A stretch of 64,000 nucleotides of DNA, taken from NCBI RefSeq assembly GCF_033958435.1, contig NC_134160.1, forward strand, positions 14,991,001-15,055,000, read 5' to 3'. Below, piece by piece: positions 55,550-64,000 of this stretch. The DNA comes from Carettochelys insculpta. Taxonomy: Eukaryota; Chordata; Testudines; Carettochelyidae. A program made the position numbers and the translations under genes. Numbering within the stretch: the first letter of the stretch is position 1; each line of letters opens with the position of its first letter. The notes beneath the pieces were generated by a model. The model had not been told where the DNA came from, ran no database searches, and saw nothing but the letters and a program-made list of their open reading frames with translations.

Positions 55550-56260
55550 AGCTACGTCTACACGTGAAGCCTACATCGAAGTAGCCTATTTCGATGTGGC
55601 GACATCGAAATAGGCTATTTCGATGAATAACGTCTACACGTCCTCCAGGGCTGGCAACGTCGATGTTCAACATCGACGTTGCGCAGCACCACATCGAAAT
55701 AGGCGCTGCGAGGGAACGTCTACACACCACAGTAGCACACATCAAAATAAGGGTGCCAGGCACAGCTGCAGACAGGATCACAGGGCGGACTCAACAGCCA
55801 GCCGCTCCCTTAAAGGGCCCCTCCCAGACACACTTGCACTAAACAGCACAAGATCCACAGAGCCGACAACGAGTTGCAGACCCTGTGCATGCAGCATGAA
55901 TCCCCCGCTGCAGCAGCAGCAGCCAGAAACCCTGGGCTAAAGGCTGCTGCCCACGGTGACCATAGAGCCCCGCACGGGCTGGAGAGACAGCGTCTCTCAA
56001 CCCCCCAGCTGATGGCTGCCATGGAGGACCCCACAATTTCGACGTTGCGGGACGCGGATCGTCTACACGGTCCCTACTTCGACGTTGAACGTCGAAGTAG
56101 GGCGCTATTCCGATCCCCTCATGAGGTTAGCGACTTCGACGTCTCGCCGCCTAACGTCGAAGTTAACTTCGAAATAGCGCCCGATGCGTGTAGCCGTGAC
56201 GGGTGCTATTTCGAAGTTAGCGCCGCTACTTCGAAGTAGCGTGCACGTGTAGACACAGCC
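55550..56260 (+). mobile_element. MITE g, 711 bp, twin of MITE e
   Basis: Same orientation, same length and nearly the same sequence as the element at 43938. Ends are AGCTACGTCTACACGTG (first base changed) and the inverse GGCTGTGTCTACACGTGC. Flanks are AAA on both sides (55547-55549, 56261-56263), a 3-bp duplication. The 28-bp block shared with the Harbinger transposon is intact (about 55798-55825). Frames at 55623-55940 and 55874-56239 match those of the twin. Confidence 0.93.
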
Positions 56261-56679
56261 AAAGGGATGCAGTGAGAATGGGTCAGCCCCCTGCTTTCTA
56301 GACTGCCCCGTAAGACAACAGCAGCCCCAGTCTACAGTTGTAGCACCTCTAGGGTGGGTGAGGAGCTGCACACAGAGATCACCTGCAGCTCAGCACCTTT
56401 CCCACACCTACTCCTAGCTTCAGAGGGCTTCTTGGCCAAGGGCATGATGGGCCAGAGCTTCAGTGGAGATACACTAGCAGAAACGTGGGAACTTCAGCAA
56501 AGCGGCAAAGATTGACACCAGCTGAGGAACTGGCCCTGTTTTCCTCTCTGACGTGGGGCCAGGAAGGACAGGGCCATCATTCCATTTTGAAAGGGAATGG
56601 GTTCTAGGATGGGCCAGCCCTTCAAGGGGAGAAGGAACAGCCCAGCAGGACTTTGGAGGTTTTATTCCACTGACCTGCT

Positions 56680-56770
56680 GGATGCTCTTTAGCAACTCAT
56701 ATCCCTCTCTGTGCCTCAGTTTTGCCATCTATAAAATGTGGGCAGTGATGCTGGATAGTCAGAATGGGCA
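56680..56770 (-). mobile_element. MIR-like fragment, antisense
   Basis: 'ctctctgtgcctcagttttg', 'ccatctataaaatgtgggcag' and 'tgatgctgg' are the antisense MIR signature. Only the core is kept. Confidence 0.7.
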
Positions 56771-56859
56771 GGAATCGTGCCCCTGGCCTCTGTTTGTCAG
56801 AGGATGGAAATGGATGACAGGAGAGGGATCGCTTTCGTTGTTACCTGTTCTGTTCACTC

Positions 56860-56960
56860 TCTCTGGGGCATCTGGCTTTGGCCATGGTTGGAAGAGAGGA
56901 CGCTGGGCTGGATGGTCCCTTGGTCTGACCCAGTCTGGCCATTCTTATTTTCTTGTGCTG
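56860..56960 (+). mobile_element. CR1 (second subfamily) 3' tip, sense
   Basis: 'gctggatggtcccttggtct', 'gacccagtctggccattctt' and 'attttcttg' form the sense 3' end whose antisense starts the copy at 32262. Confidence 0.75.
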
Positions 56961-57590
56961 AACTCATTTGTCAAGTATGCTGAGATGACTAATGAAACAT
57001 GCTAGGCATTATTTATATTATCCCCAGAGGCTTCTTTCACTTGATTCTGTGCCACCCTTCAATGCCCCTGGGCCACTATCTGGACGTCCTCAATAAACTC
57101 CTCCTAAGCACTAATGACAGACAATAAAAGAATAATTTCTAACATAAAGAACAAATCCATTTACATGGAGCTGCCAGCTCAGTCCCTCTGCGAGGAGATC
57201 ATTCTGTCATTTTTCTGTGTTTTGCCCCAAATTAAAATGAATTGATTCATCCATCATCAGCATATTTATCATGGCCGTGTGCTGTCAATACCACAGAAGA
57301 TTTCCTAGCCCTGTGGGCTCCTCGAAGTTTTAAAATTCCATCTGTCTTTGAGACAATCAGTTATGAGAGTGAACTGTTATCCCAACCTCCTTACCTGCAA
57401 TCCACACACCCAGAACTGCACCCACTCACATCTCCCTGCCTGGTAGCAGCCAGCACAACTATGCTTAGGCAAAGCCCTGATAAATGTATTGTCAGCAGCT
57501 AGGGAATGGGCTGAAGGAGCAGGTCTGTAACATTACTCTCAAAGTCTCTACAACATCCCAGTAAGCCAACAAAGAATAATAACCAATGGG
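56961..57590. other. AT-rich unassigned DNA, possible conserved non-coding segment
   Basis: No repeat or gene is recognised. 57000-57260 is AT-rich, low in CpG and free of repeat signatures. Conservation cannot be judged here. Confidence 0.35.
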
Positions 57591-57594
57591 ATTG

Positions 57595-57715
57595 TTGTTT
57601 TTATTATTTGCATTGTGGTATGGCCTAAAAGCCCCACTCCTGGATCAGGACCCCACTGTGCTAGTCCTGTAGAAATACAAAACAAAAATATATTCCCTGC
57701 ACTGTTAACATGACC
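57595..57715 (+). repeat. Old interspersed repeat, family not named
   Basis: 'ccactcctggatcaggaccc', 'cactgtgctag', 'tgtagaaatacaaaacaaaa' and 'ttccctgcac' resemble a widespread amniote interspersed repeat with 'atggaccaggaccccattgt'-type sequence. I cannot assign the family. Confidence 0.45.
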
Positions 57716-57888
57716 TGGGTCTCAGTTTAGGGTGACCATCCATTCTGTATTTGGCGGGACGGTCGTGTATTTCTTGGGGCTCCAGGTGGTGAGCACCTAC
57801 AGCCACCACTTCCCCAAGGCTGGAGGCGGGAGGGCGCCTGGGGTTTGGTGCAGCCGGGAAGAGCCGCCCCTACTTCACCCCATATCTC

Positions 57889-58794
57889 TGTTAGCCGATG
57901 GTCAGGTAAGATACCAACTATGCCCTTGTTTTCATCCAAGATTTCAGCTGCTAGGGCAGAGCCCCACCGGTGACCAGGCTTAGAGCAGCTGAAAAACAGC
58001 TGGGTTCTTTGTTTTGTGTTCAGCTTGCGCAGTAACAGGAGGAGTCAGGTTACCACTTAATCAATTACTTTGTTTGTTTAACTAATGAGTTAAGCTCTTG
58101 TGGCTACAAAGTTACAAGGTTTGTACTTTGATTACAAATAGCGAGGATACACTCTGATTCATAGATCTGTACTTGTTCAATGCGCGCAAAAGCAAAGGTA
58201 AAATACCAAGCAGGTCTTATTCTCACCCCTGCGTTACCAACATGGCTTGGCCAGTCTTCTCTCAATCCCTTTTTTTTCTTGAGGAAATGAGCGTACCCTG
58301 GGACCTCGGGAGACCACACCCTCCTGTCCGGCAGGAAATATAATTGGAGCTGAAATAGAGGGTCTGCCGGACCCCTCTTTTATACCCATTGGGTCACGTA
58401 CGCTTCTTCCTTGTTTTAAAAAGTGCCAATTGAATTAAACTGTCTGATGCTGGTTCTCACAGGGAGTTCAAGGGCTTAGTTCACACCTGCGAGGTAGAGA
58501 CAATTGAGGGCATTTGTTTCTTAATGGGCCGGAGATTTTCCTCCGTCTGGGACCAAGTGTGAAGGCGAATCAACGGATGGTAATTAGCCAAGGGCAGTCC
58601 GAGGCCCGCCTGTTAATTAGCCCATTGTTCTTATCAGCTTTGCTTCAGAGCATCAAAGACTGTGGCTAAGATAAGCACGTCTTCCCTCTCGGGCATTCCA
58701 GGGCTGGGCTGTTCCTTTTAACCCTTTCGTGCTCTGAAGCACCTAGGGAAGGCAAGATGGAGTAGAGCAAAAGGGGGGATTCTGTCTGGCTACA
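57889..58794 (+). mobile_element. Solo LTR, family C, copy 2 (906 bp)
   Basis: It starts TGTTAGCCGATG and ends TGGCTACA. Perfect 5-bp duplications ATCTC lie at 57884-57888 and 58795-58799. Similarity to the LTR at 18927 extends across the length, with 'agctgggttctttg' near the left and 'ctgtctggctaca' at the right. No internal genes remain. A polyadenylation signal is not obvious. Confidence 0.85.
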
Positions 58795-58799
58795 ATCTC

Positions 58800-59556
58800 C
58801 CTCTCCTGTATTTGGGACAGGGAGATATGGTCTCCCTATCTCAGTCATGCCTGCAAGTGGCCATGACAGTAGGTCAGAACATGGATTTTCCATCCCACAA
58901 AATATTTGAGATTTTAGACTTCTTCCTGAATCAGAAGGAAAACCCAATTTTTTCTAAAAAAAGAATTCTTGCTATAAAATTAAAGAATTCCATTTTTGGA
59001 CAACCAAAATGTCTCCTTTCAATAAATTCAAAACATCTTCATCTTGTTTTAATTTTAACTCTATTATATTTTTTTAAAATATGAAATAAAGTAAATTTCA
59101 AAACAAAAAGCCACTTTAAAATGAAAAGTCAAACATTTTTGTTTCCAAAAAGTCAAAATTGGAGGTTCTAACATTTTTATTATTATTTTTTCAATTTTTT
59201 TCAAAATTGATATGATGTCACAGAATATCCCGGCTTTGTTGGAATGGTATTGTCCCTTGGAAAATTGTTTCAGTGAAAGTGTTCTCATCTGCTCTATTCC
59301 CAGCCAAGATTCTGAATCTCAGTGTGCCGGGCACATATTATGTGGCAGTGCCTACTCTGAATAACTTACAACTGAGCATTGAAAATATGTGGTTTTATCA
59401 TGAGTTTGATTATATTTAATATTTTGCTTAAACTTCCAACTCCTGGAGTCAGGTGATGACGTGAAAAATATCAGCTTCCATTTAAAAAAAAAAGTGCCTT
59501 TCTCAATCTCAGGATCGTGAACAAAAGCTTGGGGGAAACAAGCTCCTAATGTCTTA
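58800..59556. other. AT-rich unassigned DNA
   Basis: From about 58880 to 59240 the sequence is rich in A and T runs with no gene. Nothing else is recognised. Confidence 0.45.
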
Positions 59557-59987
59557 GGCTATATCTACAATAGAGTGATCTGTAGACAGAAGTTTCTGTA
59601 CGAAGATACCTTCCAACAACACTTCTGTCAACAGATTGCGGCCAGACTGCCAAGCAGATCAAAAGAGTGATCCGGTCTGTTGACAGAGAGTGGCCGGACT
59701 ACCCAGCCATTCTCTTGATAAAACGGTCAACCGGAAGCACAAAAGACAGGGATGTGCAGTGTCTGTTGGCAGAGGGCCCCCCCAGAAGGTCCAGACCAGC
59801 TTTGTGTAGACAGAAGCTGTCAACAGAGGTGTTCTGCCCCATGGGGGAGCGGCAGATTGCTGTCGACAGAAGTGCTGCGTTCTGTTGATTTATTGTTGAC
59901 AGAATGCCTTGGGAATGTGGACACTCCATGGATTTGGTCAATAAAACTCCACTTTTGCCAACAAAACTCTCTAGTGTAGATATAGCC
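59557..59987. mobile_element. MITE h, 431 bp
   Basis: Ends are GGCTATATCTACAATAGAG and the inverse CTCTAGTGTAGATATAGCC. Flanks are TTA (left) and AAA (right). Interior motifs 'ctgttgacagaa' and 'ctgtcgacagaag' differ from the 'ttcgaa' motifs of other MITEs, so it is a separate subfamily. Confidence 0.85.
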
Positions 59988-61634
59988 AAAAAGTTTGACC
60001 CCTAGAGGCTCAACATCCAGAATGCAAATAAAAAGACGTGACTTTATAACTTTTATTTAAAAAGATCTCATTACTTTTAAGCTAGTGCCCTAATGTTTAG
60101 GGCTTATGTCATGATTTCTGGACTCTTGAGACTGGAAGTGTTAATCCAAATGCCCCTATTCTTCAACTGATAACATGTAGGAGAACTACTAGCCTCATCC
60201 AGAACTGTACTGACTGCTGACTCTGGTTCCATCCAATGCCCCCTTTGAATGGCTCCTGTGCCATCCAGGTGAGACAGCTGCATACCTCTTGGAAACCCAC
60301 AGGACTAGCGTATTTTAGGAACAGTCCACATTTTTTCACAAAAAAACTTCAGCATTTTCCAACTGATCTTCTCGTTAATAGCCCAAGAGCCAGAACGGGG
60401 AAGGGCCACACCAAGAAAAGTTTGCCTCAGTTAAATAGGATTTGAGTAAAACTTTGGGGGAAGGTGACACCTTAAGTAGTAACTAATTCTACTCATTCAA
60501 GCCACGAGGTGCCATAGCTCTGTTCTCAGAGGCCCGGACTTTCACTTCTGCCTCAGTACTGAGGGAGGATGGTCCCCTGAAAGACTAGCTCATTGAAATT
60601 GCTTCTCTGAAGATGTATCTTCCTTTTCCTTTCTGCTATTCAGTAATAAAATGCCTGTGGCTAGATTCTGCTGGCCCAGGAGCTCTGGAGGAGGCAATCA
60701 CACTTCATACTAGTAACTCAGTCAGACAAACTAGGTTGCTGTCTGTCTTTTCTGATTCTCTCAGCTGGCAGGGAACTCACAAAGCTGAACTATGGGTCTC
60801 TCTGTTGAGTGCTGGTCATGGCGGGGCTGTCCTTTTGCATTTGGTGCTCTACGCAGCCTTCCTTCTGCATTCCAATCCCCTGTCAGGGAGGAGGGTGGCA
60901 GCTGTATGAGGGGGGAGCTCAGGGCTGCCAGGGCAGAAACTGGGGGGTAGGAACAGGGAGGGGAGGCTGGTGGGGAAGCAGGCAGAAGGGCAGTGGTGCA
61001 GCCTGCCAGAGCTGCAGGATGGGAGGTGAAGCAGAGGGTCGGGGGCTGCAGCCACAGGTGCCAGAGGGTGGTGCAAGGAGCCAGGGGATTGGGCCAGTGG
61101 AGTGGGGCTGGGGCAGCAGGGACTGGGGCTCTGTCGGAGTGGGGAGCTGGGATTCAGCTGCTGGGGCTGGGAAGAAGCATAAGGGGCAGGAGGTCAGAGG
61201 ATTAGAGCCTCCAGAGCTGGGAATCAGTCAGAGCAGTGGGCAGGGAGGCAGAAAAGGGGTCAGAAAATTGCAGCTGCCAGAGTTGGTACTGCCCACAGGC
61301 AGCACTAGACATGCCCAGTGGTACACTGTGGAGCTGCACATTCTGTGCATGCCTAAGGATGGTCCTGGGTCCACAAGAGGCTGGAGCAACCACTCAGCAC
61401 AAATGTCTGCACATAGCACAGAAAAGTTTGCGCACCGCAGCTTTTGTGCCATTATTGCCTTGTGTCTGTGGCTGCACATGGGTGCCAGATGCTGACATCA
61501 GTCACCACTGCAGCTGTGTGGATGGACACCAATTGACCCCATTTTTAGCAGTGCATTCTGGGAAGCTATCCCACCATGCTTTAGTAGTAGTTTGTTGCAT
61601 CAGAAACTAACCGCCTTGTTCCTGCTAACACACA
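59988..61634. other. Unassigned DNA with a G-rich tract
   Basis: 60890-61270 is G-rich with loose 'ggggctgggg' and 'gctgcag' repeats. The open frame 60809-61495 is compositional. No gene is recognised. Confidence 0.45.
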
Positions 61635-62066
61635 GGCTGTGGCTATACTAGCCCTTGCCTTTTGAAAGGGGGATGCTAATAAGCCACTTGGCAGATGCTA
61701 ATGAGGCACTTCAATGAATATGCAGTGCCTCATTAGCATATTGGTGGCCACACATGCTTCAGAAGTTCTGGTTTCAAAGCATGGCCGCCCGTGTCGCCAC
61801 GAGGCCTTTCAAAATGACCCCCTGATTTCAAAAGCCCCTTATTCCCAAAGCCAGATGGAATAAGGAGCTTTCAAAATCAGGGAGTTGTTTCAAAAGGCCC
61901 CCGGCTGTATGGGCAGCTGTGTTTCAAAACCAGCAATTTTGAAGTGGGTGTAGCTGCCATTATGCTAATGAGGCACTGCATATTCATAGTAGCACCTTAT
62001 TGGCATATCCTGAAGTGCTACATTACCATAGCCCCTCCAAAAGGAAGGGCTGGTGTGGCCACAGCC
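61635..62066. mobile_element. MITE i, 432 bp
   Basis: Ends GGCTGTGGCTATACTAGCCC and the inverse GGGCTGGTGTGGCCACAGCC. Perfect ACA duplications at 61632-61634 and 62067-62069. 'tgctaatgaggca' blocks are inverted inside. Confidence 0.88.
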
Positions 62067-62244
62067 ACACTGTTGGGATCTCTGGGAAATGGTGCAAAAG
62101 CCTCACTTCGTAGTCACAAGGACTGGGGATTTTACTTCAGCACCGTTGCCCTCTGGAAGAGGTAACCAGAGAAGCTTTGTGAGATGGCTCAGCCATGGAG
62201 GATAGAGGTCTTCATAATGTAAGGAATGTGCCAGCAAGAGCTTA

Positions 62245-63510
62245 AAGCTGTTGAAGGATGGGAGGAATGTGTCTTTTAGGCCGTGTCTACACTAGCCCAA
62301 AATGTCGAAATGGCCATGCAAATGGCCATTTCGAAGTTTACTAATGAAGTGCCTCATTAGCATGCTGGCAACCGTAGCATTTTGAAAACAGCAGATAGGA
62401 ATAAGGGGATTTTGAAGTTGCCGGGCTCCTTTCAAAAAAGAGCCCTGTCTGGACGAGCTGCGCGGTGGTGTGCCACAGCAATTTTGAAGTGCCACGGCTG
62501 CTAGCATGCTTATGAGGTGCTGAATATGTTTCAGCGCTTCGTTAGTAAACTTCAAAATGCCATTTCGAAGTTTTGGGCTCGTGTAGACTTAGCCTAAGAG
62601 CTCATTTGCATGAAGATTCAAAGGTGTGCATATGTAATACCTTGCAAACAAAGCCTGATGGGTAGCAAGGAAGCAATGGAATTTTTGTCTATTGTAAACA
62701 TGTTGTAAAATCACAATTTATGCTAACACCCAGTATAAGAATTGTGAAGTCTCACCAATGCTTGAAGTTGTTGTGGGGGTACAGGGCAGTCATCATCACT
62801 GAGTAAGACATGGATTGCACAGGGCTCCACTCATCTACACATTGGGAGGTAGCAAGGTAGAGGAGTTAGTGGTTTAATCAGATGGTTAGGTACTGGTTAC
62901 TTGTGTTTGTATCTTTTTATGAGACTGTTTTGGTGGATGCTGAGATTAAGAGTGGAATCCCTGAAATCTGAAGTTACAGGGTTTTGCCTGAAATCAAACA
63001 CAGATTGTGGCAGGAAGGCTGCTGGTGGGGTGCAGAGAGCAAGCAGCCAGCATGAGGTGACTGGTGGGAAACTGCAGACAAGTGGACAGCTAGCATCTCC
63101 ATAGTGATGTACCTGGGGATTCTGGGTCTTGGACTGCATTGTGAGAGGTACACCCTACAAGTGGTGGGGTGGGGGATGAAGGCAAAGAGCTGTCAGCTAG
63201 AGACTTGGTCCTACAGACTGTTGGAATGGTACCTTGTTGATGGGATTTATCTCTTCTTTGTTTAGACATATTGCATATGTCACTGTGTAAATTTAGGTTA
63301 GGCTACTGTTATTAAACAAGAGGTTTCTGTCTCAGACTCTGTGCTTGCCAGAGGGGAAGAACTGCCTTACAGGCACCCAGCAGGTGGGGTGAGATTGTCC
63401 CAGGCCACTGGGTGGGGGCTTGAGCCGGTTGGTTGCATCATTGACAGAAAACTCCTAGGAACTGAACCTGGCCCTTCTGGCAAGCACCTGACTTTACTAG
63501 AAGGGTTACA
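62245..63510 (-). repeat. Repeat B, copy 2, interrupted by MITE j
   Basis: On the minus strand it begins TGTAACCCTTCTAG at 63510, and matches repeat B copy 1 through 'ccagaagggcc', 'gcccccacccagtggcctgg', 'ctagctgtccacttgtctgc' and 'ttgctacccatcaggcttt' to about 62595. Beyond MITE j it continues with 'cattcctccca' to about 62245. It has no counterpart of the solo LTR of copy 1 and so provides the empty site. Confidence 0.75.
62279..62594. mobile_element. MITE j (Harbinger-like ends), 316 bp
   Basis: Ends GGCCGTGTCTACACTAGCCC and the inverse TCGTGTAGACTTAGCC. Flanks TTA (left) and TAA (right). Subterminal 'caaatggccatttcgaag' arms make it a close relative of MITE b at 31531. Confidence 0.87.
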
Positions 63511-64000
63511 ATTACATGGGGAAGAGCACTGAAGGACATCTCTGGGAGGAGACAGGCCTTGCTTCAGTGCCCATTCAAACAGTCAATTAACCACAAGCCT
63601 AATTGGTGAGTCAGGCAGAGGAGCTGCTAACAGGCCAGCTCATGGCTAAAATTCACCTGTTCGCTATTGATTGCTAGCCATTGGCAGCAGTCCGAGTGCT
63701 TTAGTGCCTCAGGAAGGCCCTAAATGGGCAATGAACTCCTGGAGAGAAGATCCCTGGAGCCCCACGGCACTTTCAGGGCCCCTTCCTCCCATTCTTTGGC
63801 CTCTGTGATGCCCAAGATTCGTTAACCCCATGCTGCAGATCTGCTTAAGTGGCACCAGAAAAAAAGTTTTCTTCCTCTGCAAAGAAAAACAGCCCGAGGC
63901 CATTCAGGAAATATTTCAAATGCCTGCTCTTGTTCTAGCTGGCTGCCAAGACAGTCCCCCCACATAGACCATATTCCATTGGGAAATTACTCTGGGGTAT
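63511..64000. other. Unassigned non-coding DNA
   Basis: No gene or repeat is recognised to the window edge. Confidence 0.4.

Noticed and set aside
60809..61495. 228-codon plus-strand frame
   Set aside because: It lies in a G-rich low-complexity tract with Gly/Gln-rich translation. No domain or exon signal is seen.
1..64000. Host protein-coding exons, tRNA, rRNA or CRISPR arrays
   Set aside because: No splice-flanked frame with a known host domain, no tRNA A/B box pair with a cloverleaf, no rRNA signature and no regularly spaced repeat-spacer array were found.

Overview
This window reads as vertebrate nuclear DNA, most likely from a turtle. It holds no recognisable host gene exon, rRNA or tRNA. 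The turtle call is an inference from the mix of repeats: abundant CR1 LINEs of two subfamilies, Penelope-like elements with hammerhead-type tails, a GC-rich Tx1/L1-like LINE, a SCAN-gag type Ty3/gypsy element, Harbinger transposons with many miniature (MITE) derivatives, and old MIR-like SINEs. No bacterial operons, ribosome-binding sites or CRISPR arrays are visible.

Layout. 0-8 kb: CR1 tails, an LTR-like repeat partly duplicated in tandem with Penelope tails, a long antisense CR1, a 55-72 bp minisatellite and a palindromic Penelope tail pair. 8-11.2 kb: an antisense RTE-like LINE with a trinucleotide tail. 11.2-17.9 kb: mostly unassigned DNA with MIR-like pieces and a CR1 carrying a MITE. 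17.9-32.2 kb: one antisense CR1 cut apart by several insertions. These are a 9.7 kb block ending in an almost intact two-ORF Tx1-like LINE, a 2.2 kb Penelope element with an 11-bp target duplication, a 344-bp MITE and a Penelope tail. 32.3-34.5 kb: a second-subfamily CR1. 35-38.9 kb: a decayed autonomous Harbinger with a Myb/SANT-like gene and a two-exon transposase. 39-46.6 kb: MITEs, a MIR-like SINE and an L2/Rex1-like LINE remnant. 46.7-51.1 kb: a Ty3/gypsy element without an integrase region. 51-64 kb: mostly unassigned DNA with a second 711-bp MITE, a solo LTR with a perfect 5-bp duplication, other MITEs and a second copy of repeat B.

How the parts relate. The window is a record of successive insertions. 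CR1 is the oldest layer in the 18-32 kb block; the Penelope, Tx1-like and MITE insertions came later. The Harbinger at 35-38.9 kb and the MITEs share 'GGCTAYGTCTACAC'-type ends. Two MITEs also share a 28-bp internal block with it, so a relative of this transposon probably mobilised them. No gene appears functional as it stands. The Tx1-like LINE comes closest: ORF1 is open, and ORF2 has one in-frame stop and one single-base frameshift near its end.
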